A stretch of 7,238 nt of DNA from Candidatus Aenigmatarchaeota archaeon (lineage in GTDB: Archaea; Aenigmatarchaeota; Aenigmatarchaeia; GW2011-AR5), in contig JACQNX010000049.1 in the NCBI GenBank assembly GCA_016202875.1, positions 1 through 7,238 on the forward strand, in the 5' to 3' direction. Positions 1 through 5,537 of this stretch are shown one piece after another. Position 1 is the stretch's first letter. Every line of letters begins with the position of its first letter. Under the pieces are notes generated by a model, which ran no database searches, was not told the DNA's origin, and saw only the letters and a list, made by a program, of their open reading frames with translations. A program made the position numbers and the translations under genes.

Positions 1-336
1 ATCTCGCGCACCAAGAACAAAATCGTAACCTTCTTTTATCTTGTTTATAAACTTCGGAATCTCTTCTGGAAGATGCTGGCCATCTGCGTCTATCGTGATT
101 ATAACATCCGCGCCTGTCTTCAGCGCGGCGTCGAATCCTGTGCGCAGAGCTCCTCCAAGGCCGCGATTTATTTTGTGCGTGATGACAGTTGCTCCCGCGT
201 TTTTCGCAACTTCTGCTGTTTTATCTTTTGATGCATCGTTGATTACAATCACAGTTCCGTATCTCTTACACCCCTTTACAGCAGAGCCTATTGTTTTTTC
301 CTCGTTATATGCTGGCATCACTATTGCAACCTTCAT
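1..336 (-). CDS. Family-2 glycosyltransferase, N-terminal part (gene continues past the left edge)
   Basis: The minus strand reads open from an ATG at 336 to the window edge, giving the first 112 residues. The start MKVAIVMPAYNEE is the classic GT-A fold opening. It is followed by VINDASKD (residues 31-38), a sugar-nucleotide-binding segment NRGLGGALRTGFDAAL (57-72), and the metal-binding DADGQH (83-88). This order is typical of dolichyl-phosphate mannose synthase-like GT2 enzymes, which move a sugar from a nucleotide donor onto a lipid or polysaccharide acceptor at the inner membrane face. A GGTGAT site at 344-349, 7 nt before the ATG, supports this start. The gene begins 23 nt after the RHH gene on the same strand, so the two are probably co-transcribed. 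The acceptor cannot be told, because the C-terminal half, where membrane helices might lie, is missing. The GT2 assignment is firm; DPM-like specificity is only inferred. Confidence 0.92.
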   Translation of the reverse strand, partial: MKVAIVMPAYNEEKTIGSAVKGCKRYGTVIVINDASKDKTAEVAKNAGATVITHKINRGLGGALRTGFDAALKTGADVIITIDADGQHLPEEIPKFINKIKEGYDFVLGARD

Positions 337-359
337 CTATAACATCACCGCAGCAATTT

Positions 360-533
360 TTAAATCCTGAGTTTCCTGCGCTTCTTGACTTCGTGCGAGA
401 GGACAGAAAGGGACTTCATGTATTCAATAAGTGCTATTCTTGCTATTTCCGATTCCTTCATCCCAAGCCTGTCGCATACCTTTTTCAGGATTTTATGCGT
501 GTCATCGGATAATTTGAATCTAACGTACGCCAT
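360..533 (-). CDS. Ribbon-helix-helix (CopG/Arc-type) DNA-binding protein, 57 aa
   Basis: This short minus-strand gene encodes 57 residues. MAYVRFKLSDDTHKIL opens with a beta-strand of alternating residues (YVRFKL), followed by helix A (about 10-24), a turn containing LGMKESE, and helix B (EIARIALIEYMKSL, about 29-43). That is the whole RHH fold, in which two chains pair their strands into a sheet that reads the DNA major groove. The C-terminal tail (VKKRRKLRI) is strongly basic. A weak GTGA at 541-544, 7 nt before the ATG, resembles the GGTGAT site of the next gene. A perfect 18-bp palindrome lies 12 bp upstream on the predicted promoter, which suggests autoregulation. No toxin-like partner is adjacent; the next gene is a glycosyltransferase, so a toxin-antitoxin role has no support here. 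The fold call is good; the target is inferred. Confidence 0.86.
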   Translation of the reverse strand: MAYVRFKLSDDTHKILKKVCDRLGMKESEIARIALIEYMKSLSVLSHEVKKRRKLRI

Positions 534-545
534 ATGTATCTCACT

Positions 546-563
546 TATACATTATAATGTATA
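546..563. promoter_or_regulatory. Perfect 18-bp palindrome, candidate operator of the RHH gene
   Basis: TATACATTATAATGTATA is identical to its reverse complement over 18 bp. It lies 12 bp upstream of the RHH start codon and overlaps the edge of the predicted minus-strand TATA element (560-570). Related 4-bp half-sites recur about one helical turn apart: GTAT at 536-539, ATAC at 547-550, GTAT at 559-562 and GTAT at 570-573. RHH proteins commonly bind such repeated short half-sites cooperatively. The palindrome is read directly; its use as an operator is inference, and AT-rich DNA yields short palindromes fairly easily. Confidence 0.6.
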
Positions 564-570
564 TATAACG
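560..570 (-). promoter_or_regulatory. Probable TATA element of the RHH-glycosyltransferase unit
   Basis: On the minus strand this reads CGTTATATATA, an archaeal TATA-like sequence centred about 31 nt before the RHH ATG, leaving a leader of only a few nucleotides. Other AT-rich words nearby could also serve, so the exact element is uncertain. Confidence 0.45.
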
Positions 571-588
571 TATTTAATCTTCATTAAT

Positions 589-616
589 TTTCCCTATTTT
601 TCTAAAAATTGGGAAA
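589..616. promoter_or_regulatory. 28-bp imperfect palindrome abutting the korA promoter, candidate operator
   Basis: The arm TTTCCCTATTTTT (589-601) and the arm AAAAATTGGGAAA (604-616) are reverse complements at 12 of 13 positions around a 2-nt centre. The right arm runs into the TATA element at 618-625 and covers the place where the transcription factor B recognition element (GGGAAAG) would lie. A protein bound here could block or help TBP/TFB loading at the oxidoreductase operon. With a 2-nt loop, an RNA hairpin would be strained, so a DNA-level binding site is the likelier reading. Confidence 0.5.
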
Positions 617-617
617 G

Positions 618-625
618 CTTTTTAA
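618..625 (+). promoter_or_regulatory. Probable TATA element of the korA operon
   Basis: CTTTTTAA preceded by GGGAAAG resembles an archaeal BRE plus TATA box. Transcription would start near 648, leaving a leader of about 30 nt that includes GGAG at 667-670, 8 nt before the ATG. Confidence 0.5.
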
Positions 626-678
626 GGTAGATGATAGATAATATTCCCTGTTGTTAAAGGTTTTATGGAGTTTTCCAC

Positions 679-2523
679 ATGGCAGATAAAATAGTCAACA
701 ACTTCTCTTGGAAAGTTGCGGGCGCAGCCGGGGATGGAATACTGAGCGCAGGCATGCTTTTTGCAAAAACCTGCATGCGCGGCGGACTAAGTGTATTCGC
801 AACAGCAGAGTACCCATCCCTGATAAGAGGCGGGCATAATCATTTAGATGTCCGCGTTGCTGGAAAAAAAGTATTTGCTCATACAAAACATCTAGACTTA
901 CTGATTGCACTTAATCAGGATTCGGTAGATTACCATGCTTACAAAATTGTTCCTGGCGGCGGCATTATTTACGATGGCGATGAAGTGAATATTACGCACG
1001 AAAGTATTTGTAGAAAAGACATCTATCTGTTTAACATTCCTTTGAAGAAAATCGCAAATGAACATGGCGGACTTATTATGAGAAATACAATAGCAATGGG
1101 CGCTACTATAGGACTCTTAGATTTTGATCTTGATCTTTTTAATCAGGTATTAGCAGACAGATTTGGAAAAAAGAGTTCTGATATAGTTTCTGCAAATGTA
1201 AAGGCAGCAAAAGCAGGATACGATTTTGTCAAACAACATTATGAAGGTCTTTTTGACTACAGAATAGAAAAAAGAGATTGCAAGGATGAGATCTTGGTAA
1301 CAGGAAATGAGGCAATCTCTGCCGGGGCAATAAAGGCAGGATGCAAATTCTATGCTGCTTATCCTATGACGCCAGCATCTTCAATTCTGGGCTTCATGGC
1401 AGCGAACGAGAAGCAATTCGGGATGATAGTGAAGCACACAGAAGATGAGATCGCTGCCATTAATATGGCAATAGGCGCGAGCTTTGCTGGAGCGCGGTCA
1501 ATGGTCGGCACATCGGGAGGTGGATTTGCGCTTATGGTTGAGGCTTTGGGTTTGGCAGCAATCACAGAAACACCACTGGTCATAGTAGAGGCACAGAGGC
1601 CAGGGCCAGCAACAGGTATGGCGACGCACAGCGGGCAGGCTGACCTTAGATTTGTGCTGCATGCAGCAACTGATGAATTTCCTAGGATAGTTGTTGCGCC
1701 TGGCGATATCAATGAATGCTTCTACGAGACAATAAAAACATTCAACCTTGCTGAGAAGTACCAGATACCTGTTATTATTCTAACTGACAAATATCTTGGA
1801 GAAAGCTACTGGAGCAATGAAGAGTTTGATACTCAGGGAATTACTATTGATCGTGGGCTACTGCTAACAAACGAAGACATGGAAAATGTTAGCGATTACA
1901 GACGATACAAGATAACTGATAGCGGGGTTTCGCCCAGAACAATACCAGGCGTAAAGAATGGCATGCATGTAGCTAGTAGTTATGAACATGATGAGAAGGG
2001 GATGGAGAGAGAAGAAGAAATGGTCAGAGTAGCTATGCACAACAAGCGGTTCAGGAAGCTGGAATTCATAGAGCAGGAACTGGAACAGCCGCACCTGCTC
2101 GGATACCAGGACGCACCTGTCACAATAGTTGCGTGGGGCTCTACAAAAGGGCCGATAAAAGAAGCTATGAGAATTTTGCAACAGGAAGGAATAAGATCGA
2201 ATTATTTGCAGATACTCTATCTTTCACCATTTCCAACAGAGCGCGTCAAGGAAATACTTTCCAGCTCAAAAATAATAGTTGATGTAGAAAACAACAAGAC
2301 AGGGCAGCTTGCAGGACTGATAAAAGAGCATACAGGAGTGGATGTCAACTACAAGATCCTGAAATATGACGGCAGGGCATTCACGCCGGAAGACCTTGCA
2401 ATTGCAATAAAAAATATCGTGGAGAAGAGGGCAGAGAAAATAATCACAATAAACGGTTACCAAGAAGCAGAGGCAACAGCACTTGACGAAGTCAGAATGA
2501 GGACGTTCAAGCTGGGGAAATAG
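679..2523 (+). CDS. korA: 2-oxoacid:ferredoxin oxidoreductase, fused gamma-alpha subunit
   Basis: This 614-aa protein is one half of a CoA-dependent enzyme that oxidatively decarboxylates a 2-oxoacid and passes two electrons to ferredoxin. Residues about 10-190 are the gamma domain (GAAGDGILSAG at 15-25; EYPSLIRGGHNHLDVRV at 44-60). Residues about 205-400 are the alpha-subunit pyrimidine-binding domain, with YPMTP at 228-232, the KHTEDEIAAINMAIGA segment at 252-267 and GTSGGGFALMVEALG at 277-291. Residues about 480-580 are the transketolase C-terminal-like domain. The length and domain order match two-subunit archaeal OFORs such as that of Sulfolobus. The substrate motif usually written YPITP has Met for Ile. 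GGAG at 667-670 supports the ATG. It is followed by a small ORF and the beta gene on the same strand. The true 2-oxoacid (pyruvate, 2-oxoglutarate or broad) cannot be fixed, so korA is a family-level symbol. Confidence 0.93.
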   Translation: MADKIVNNFSWKVAGAAGDGILSAGMLFAKTCMRGGLSVFATAEYPSLIRGGHNHLDVRVAGKKVFAHTKHLDLLIALNQDSVDYHAYKIVPGGGIIYDGDEVNITHESICRKDIYLFNIPLKKIANEHGGLIMRNTIAMGATIGLLDFDLDLFNQVLADRFGKKSSDIVSANVKAAKAGYDFVKQHYEGLFDYRIEKRDCKDEILVTGNEAISAGAIKAGCKFYAAYPMTPASSILGFMAANEKQFGMIVKHTEDEIAAINMAIGASFAGARSMVGTSGGGFALMVEALGLAAITETPLVIVEAQRPGPATGMATHSGQADLRFVLHAATDEFPRIVVAPGDINECFYETIKTFNLAEKYQIPVIILTDKYLGESYWSNEEFDTQGITIDRGLLLTNEDMENVSDYRRYKITDSGVSPRTIPGVKNGMHVASSYEHDEKGMEREEEMVRVAMHNKRFRKLEFIEQELEQPHLLGYQDAPVTIVAWGSTKGPIKEAMRILQQEGIRSNYLQILYLSPFPTERVKEILSSSKIIVDVENNKTGQLAGLIKEHTGVDVNYKILKYDGRAFTPEDLAIAIKNIVEKRAEKIITINGYQEAEATALDEVRMRTFKLGK

Positions 2524-2535
2524 GAGATCAGAAAA

Positions 2536-2694
2536 ATGACAGACGAAACTAATGCAAACTATGCTGAGTTATTTTTTGGCATTCCTCCTTTGGGAAAGAT
2601 CGATTTTTGGAGAGATTATCAAGGAATAGATAGACCAAGAGAAGCAAGGTATGACGAAGAACATTCTAGTGAAACAGAATACAGGAGACAGTAA
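2536..2694 (+). CDS. Unrecognised 52-aa protein between korA and korB
   Basis: A small ORF fills the 173-nt gap between the two oxidoreductase genes. It starts 12 nt after the korA stop, with GGAG at 2523-2526 placed 9 nt before its ATG, and ends 2 nt before the korB ATG. The korB Shine-Dalgarno site (GGAG, 2684-2687) lies inside its last codons, which is the layout of a translated operon member. The protein starts MTDETNANYAELFFGIPPLG, is rich in charged residues towards its C-terminus, and has no cysteine, so it is not the ferredoxin-like delta subunit that four-subunit enzymes carry. No signal peptide or membrane segment is visible. I do not recognise the family. It could be a small accessory or assembly factor, or a spacer that is translated only to couple korA to korB. 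Confidence 0.6.
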   Translation: MTDETNANYAELFFGIPPLGKIDFWRDYQGIDRPREARYDEEHSSETEYRRQ

Positions 2695-2696
2695 AA

Positions 2697-4619
2697 ATGC
2701 CAACAGTAGCAGAGCTGACAACAAAAGAATTGCCGAACTGGTGTTTGGCCTGTGGGGATTTTAATATTTTATTTGCACTGAAGAACGCACTGGCTGAGCT
2801 TAATGTCCCACGGGAAAAAACGCTTATTGTTTCAGGCATCGGATGCCTGCCGCCGGATGAAGTAGTAAGTGTAGGCAATGAATGGGTGCCAATAGCGGAA
2901 CTGAAAAACAATGAAATGATAGTGAATGGGGAAGGCAACTTCACAAGCATTTTATTCAAAACAATAAACGAATTCGATGGCGACATGCTCGAAATCGTGC
3001 CTTTTGTTTCACCATTCAATTCAATAAAATTGACTCCAGAGCATCCGGTTTTGTGCGTGCGCAGGAACAGCATAAGGTCAAGGAATCAAGTTGATAAAAA
3101 GAAACTTTCTTCGATAAAACCAGATTTCGCAGATGCAGGAAGTCTCAAAAAAGGCGATTATCTGGTTTTCAACTGGAATAAAGAGGTGAAAGACAACCCA
3201 GATTTTACAATGGAATTTTGCAGACTACTTGGATATTATTTAGCTGAAGGCTGGATAAACGAAGGCGGTGGAAGAAACATGGATAGCGCGAATGTCAGTT
3301 TTGCCCTGCACAGTGGAGAAAGAGATATCATCGAAGATATTTCTAGTCTTTCTGTGGCATTCACCGGAAGAATGCCGTATATAAGAGAGAGGAAAAATAT
3401 CGGCAAAGTCACAGAAGTAACCATATGTTCCAAGGAGCTTGCGCTTCTTTTGAAACGCGTAGCTGGGAAAGGAGCCGGAAAGAAAAAACTCATCGAAGAA
3501 GTCATGCTCCTGCCTCCAGAAAAACAAAAGGAGATTATAGACGCCTATTTCAAAGGTGATGGCTATTCAGGTAAAGCTGCGTTAGGCAGACATCCCTATT
3601 TTCGCGCAAATACGCTTTCTGTTGCCTTAGCTGCACAAATGCAGGAACTTCTTGCTCGTCAAGGTATTTTCGCTTCGCTGTACTGGAAAAGAATGAAGCC
3701 ATACAACTATAAAGGCCGAATAATTAAACCATCCGGAGATCAAGTTTATATCGCATTCCAGCCGAAAAAAGAATTCAGCTCTGTGCAGAAAACAAAGTCC
3801 GGTTTTCTAGTCCCTATTAAAAAGATCAATAAAATGCCTTACAAAGGTCTTGTGCACAACCTAGAAACGAAAACTGACCCGCACTCTTATCTAGTAAAGG
3901 GATTTGTAGTACACAACTGCGGCAGCAAAACACCACATTTCCTGACAACTTACGGATTTGAAGGCCTGCACGGCCGTGCGCTGCCTGTTGCAACAGGCGC
4001 TAAGCTTGTTAATCCTGGACTAACTGTTATAGTAACAGCAGGCGACGGCGACACGTACGGCATCGGCGGCAATCATCTAATCCATGCTATGAGGAGAAAT
4101 CTTGACATAACTGTTATTGTGCAGAACAACGCTGTTTACGGTCTGACGAAAGGCCAATATTCGCCGACGAGCATAAAAGGATTCAAATCCCCCTCTACTC
4201 CTGCAGGAGCTCTAGAAGAGCCTGTGAACCCTATGGCATTGGGAATAATCATGGGTGCTACGTATGTTGCCCGCGGTTTCGCATATGAGGCTAGACACTT
4301 AATAGAACTTTTAAAGGGCGCAATACAGCACAAAGGATTTTCTATGATAGATATATTCCAGCCTTGCTCCACATACAATAAAATACAAACAATACAGTGG
4401 TATAAGGAAAACATTAAAAAGATGGATGAGGGACACGATCCTGCTGACATTGCGCAGGCGCTGAAAATGGCCATGACGTGGGAGCCGGGCAATGTGCCTA
4501 TTGGCTTGTTCTATCAGGAAGAAGGCAGGCCGACATACGACGAGCAGGCAGGAAGGGCAGTTGTAAACGATGACATAACAAAGACCGACATCTCGCCGAT
4601 CCTTGCCAGGGCGAAGTAA
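2697..4619 (+). CDS. korB: 2-oxoacid:ferredoxin oxidoreductase beta subunit, interrupted by an in-frame intein
   Basis: The 640-aa precursor contains a beta subunit of 282 aa once residues 50-407 (the intein) are removed. The N-extein has CxxC (C16, C19). The C-extein begins with C408, which becomes C50 of the mature chain and rebuilds VSGIGCGSKTPHF, the family's usual sequence. C557 in PCSTYN (mature C199) is the fourth cysteine. These match the spacing of the four [4Fe-4S] ligands in Sulfolobus OFOR beta (as I recall, C12, C15, C46, C197). The TPP-binding motif GDGD (449-452) with NN (477-478) is intact, and NNAVYGLTKGQYSPTS is typical. The beta subunit binds TPP and the single cluster and hands electrons to ferredoxin. 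GGAG at 2684-2687 is 9 nt before the ATG. Both extein halves are intact, so this is not a broken gene; activity should depend on splicing. Confidence 0.95.
   Translation: MPTVAELTTKELPNWCLACGDFNILFALKNALAELNVPREKTLIVSGIGCLPPDEVVSVGNEWVPIAELKNNEMIVNGEGNFTSILFKTINEFDGDMLEIVPFVSPFNSIKLTPEHPVLCVRRNSIRSRNQVDKKKLSSIKPDFADAGSLKKGDYLVFNWNKEVKDNPDFTMEFCRLLGYYLAEGWINEGGGRNMDSANVSFALHSGERDIIEDISSLSVAFTGRMPYIRERKNIGKVTEVTICSKELALLLKRVAGKGAGKKKLIEEVMLLPPEKQKEIIDAYFKGDGYSGKAALGRHPYFRANTLSVALAAQMQELLARQGIFASLYWKRMKPYNYKGRIIKPSGDQVYIAFQPKKEFSSVQKTKSGFLVPIKKINKMPYKGLVHNLETKTDPHSYLVKGFVVHNCGSKTPHFLTTYGFEGLHGRALPVATGAKLVNPGLTVIVTAGDGDTYGIGGNHLIHAMRRNLDITVIVQNNAVYGLTKGQYSPTSIKGFKSPSTPAGALEEPVNPMALGIIMGATYVARGFAYEARHLIELLKGAIQHKGFSMIDIFQPCSTYNKIQTIQWYKENIKKMDEGHDPADIAQALKMAMTWEPGNVPIGLFYQEEGRPTYDEQAGRAVVNDDITKTDISPILARAK
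2844..3917 (+). mobile_element. Intein (358 aa) with LAGLIDADG homing endonuclease, inserted in korB
   Basis: The intein spans precursor residues C50 to N407. All class 1 splicing motifs are visible: Cys1 (CLPPDEVVSV, block A), TPEH at 113-116 (block B), GLVHNLETKTDPHSYLV at 384-400 (block F, H396), and VVHN at 404-407 followed by Cys+1 (block G, with the penultimate His and the terminal Asn needed for cyclisation). Between them lie two dodecapeptide endonuclease motifs, LLGYYLAEGWI (177-187, acid E184) and IIDAYFKGDGY (280-290, acid D288). The catalytic acids are present, so the nuclease may still be active and able to home into intein-free korB copies. There is no frameshift, and the reading frame is continuous on both sides. 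Splicing would join G49 to C408. Activity is predicted from motifs only. Confidence 0.96.
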
Positions 4620-4636
4620 GAAAAGCTATAGCATAC

Positions 4637-4645
4637 ATATTTATT
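4637..4645 (+). promoter_or_regulatory. Probable TATA element of cutA (leaderless mRNA)
   Basis: ATATTTATT is centred about 27 nt before the cutA ATG, which would place transcription start at or near the start codon. No Shine-Dalgarno-like sequence precedes the ATG (ACTTTATTCAA), in contrast to the kor genes. Together these point to a leaderless transcript. Confidence 0.5.
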
Positions 4646-4648
4646 TTT
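4640..4648 (+). terminator. T-rich stretch, possible terminator of the kor operon
   Basis: TTTATTTTT lies 20 nt after the korB stop codon. Archaeal RNA polymerase often releases at such U-rich tracts without a hairpin. The same bases form part of the predicted cutA TATA element, so termination and initiation would share one site. Confidence 0.35.
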
Positions 4649-4667
4649 CAACGCTAACTTTATTCAA

Positions 4668-4982
4668 ATGAGATTCGTCACTGTTTACATCACATGCAAG
4701 AATGGGAAAGAGGCAGAAAAGATAGGGCAGATTCTTGTTGAGCAAAGGCTTGCAGGCTGCGTCAATATAATCCCCAAGATCAAATCCATTTACCGGTGGC
4801 AGGGCAAGATAGCGAATGATAACGAAAGCTTACTGCTGGCGAAGGCTCCAGCAAAAAACAGGAAAAAGATCGTTGAAATTGTAAGGGAAAACCACAACTA
4901 CAGCACGCCTTGCATCAATTTCCTGCCCGTGGACATAGGCAATCCTTATTTCAAAAAATGGCTTGAGAAGGAAACAAAATAA
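4668..4982 (+). CDS. cutA: CutA1-like divalent-cation tolerance protein
   Basis: The 104-aa product matches the CutA family over its whole length. It has the opening strand MRFVTVYITCKNGKEAEKIG, then LVEQRLAGCVNI (38-50), the KSIYRWQGKI segment (58-67) that marks the family, and the C-terminal GNPYFKKWL (91-99). CutA forms very stable trimers with a ferredoxin-like fold. It was named for copper tolerance in Escherichia coli, but its biochemical role is unsettled across most organisms. The usual HxYexPeI segment is here HNYSTPCI, with Cys where Glu is common. The gene sits 48 nt after korB but appears to have its own promoter, so a functional tie to the oxidoreductase is not implied. Its stop codon is only 3 nt from that of the opposing gene. 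Confidence 0.94.
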   Translation: MRFVTVYITCKNGKEAEKIGQILVEQRLAGCVNIIPKIKSIYRWQGKIANDNESLLLAKAPAKNRKKIVEIVRENHNYSTPCINFLPVDIGNPYFKKWLEKETK

Positions 4983-4985
4983 AAA
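4976..4985 (-). terminator. T-rich stretch after the 152-aa gene, possible terminator
   Basis: On the minus strand TTTTTATTTT follows directly after the TGA of the 152-aa gene. It is a plausible archaeal U-tract terminator, but it lies over the last codons of cutA, so the two opposing transcripts would overlap. Confidence 0.35.
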
Positions 4986-5444
4986 TCATTTCTTAGATAT
5001 GGCTTGAGGGTTTTCTGATTTTTCACAGCGCTGGGCAAAATAGTTCTTCATGCTGCCTGCTGATTTTGATATAAGCTCCATAGGATACTTGCTCATCCCG
5101 AGTTGGATTTCTGCCAGATATGCTAAGTAGCCTGCCAGCCATGTGTGATAGTTTATCGCCACTCCATGAAAATTATACGCCGCGTCCTGCGGAACGCCCA
5201 TCTCCTTCACGAGATATGACATTAGCGGGTACACCAGCCCCATCCTGATGAGTAAGCTTCCCTGTATCTTCGGAAACTGGGTTATGTTCAAAGCAGCTCT
5301 TTCCTGGAATGTGCCGTAAAGACGGGCGTTTGCCGGATCGACGCAGCCCTTCAGGTACTTCTTCATCTTTTTCCATGATTCCTTCCTCTTATTGCTGGCG
5401 GGACGGTCTTCGTACAATTCCTTTTCAAGCTCTTTCATTTTCAT
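4986..5444 (-). CDS. Unrecognised 152-aa protein
   Basis: The minus-strand gene encodes 152 residues from the ATG at 5444. An upstream in-frame TTG at 5456 would add four residues (MLRV), and a second ATG two codons further in (5438) is also possible. A TATA-like ATATTTTAA at 5477-5485 predicts a start of transcription near 5456, so the leader is very short with either ATG. The N-terminal third is charged and basic (RPASNKRKESWKKMKKYLKG). The rest is helix-prone and moderately hydrophobic (GLVYPLMSYLVKEMG; HTWLAGYLAYLAEIQLG), but no segment is a clear membrane helix or signal peptide. Two cysteines are present, one near the basic region and one near the C-terminus. I do not recognise the family. 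It is divergent from a TrmB-type regulator across about 90 bp, so that protein may control it. Coding is supported by length and plausible composition. Confidence 0.8.
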   Translation of the reverse strand: MKMKELEKELYEDRPASNKRKESWKKMKKYLKGCVDPANARLYGTFQERAALNITQFPKIQGSLLIRMGLVYPLMSYLVKEMGVPQDAAYNFHGVAINYHTWLAGYLAYLAEIQLGMSKYPMELISKSAGSMKNYFAQRCEKSENPQAISKK

Positions 5445-5476
5445 CACTCTAAGCAAGCTATAGCCGACGGCTGGTC

Positions 5477-5485
5477 TTAAAATAT
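5477..5485 (-). promoter_or_regulatory. Probable TATA element for the 152-aa gene
   Basis: The minus strand reads ATATTTTAA, centred about 37 nt before the ATG at 5444 and about 25 nt before the alternative TTG start at 5456. The same AT-rich block read on the plus strand (TTAAAATAT) might serve the divergent TrmB gene. Confidence 0.45.
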
Positions 5486-5504
5486 CTCTTCCCCTAGGGA
5501 GGAG
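5486..5504. promoter_or_regulatory. 19-bp imperfect palindrome between divergent genes, candidate TrmB operator
   Basis: CTCTTCCC (5486-5493) and GGGAGGAG (5497-5504) are inverted repeats with one G/T mismatch around a CTA centre. The element touches the AT-rich promoter block at 5477-5485 and lies 33 bp before the TrmB-family start codon. Regulators of this family bind dyads close to the TATA box, so it is a reasonable site for control of one or both divergent genes. Function is inferred. Confidence 0.45.
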
Positions 5505-5537
5505 AAGATTAAGTAGTTTGCGTGCGAAAGGAAGAGC

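Noticed and set aside
360..533. The RHH protein as the antitoxin of a toxin-antitoxin pair
   Set aside because: The downstream gene is a glycosyltransferase, and no RelE-, MazF- or PIN-like gene lies beside it in the window.
41..630. Plus-strand open frames of 73-109 codons across the left edge
   Set aside because: They lie opposite the glycosyltransferase and RHH genes, whose products have clear family motifs; the plus-strand translations show none and lack ribosome sites.
628..650. A C/D-box guide RNA in the korA leader, from ATGATAG
   Set aside because: Only a loose C-box-like word is present, with no matching D box or guide layout.
2536..2694. The small ORF as the ferredoxin-like delta subunit of the oxidoreductase
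   Set aside because: It has no cysteine and is too short for the two-cluster delta subunit.
2666..3073. Minus-strand open frames inside korA, korB and the intein (for example 2666-3073, 3236-3527, 4136-4492, 1359-1712)
   Set aside because: They are antisense to genes with complete family motifs, and their translations show no recognisable domain.
2844..3917. The extra 358 codons in korB as an assembly chimera or a fused domain
   Set aside because: The segment starts with Cys, ends with HN before Cys, carries all splicing blocks and restores the family sequence when removed, so an intein explains it fully.
5445..5456. TTG at 5454-5456 as the start of the 152-aa gene
   Set aside because: An ATG follows four codons later and no ribosome site favours the TTG. 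A leaderless start at 5456 remains possible because of the TATA position.
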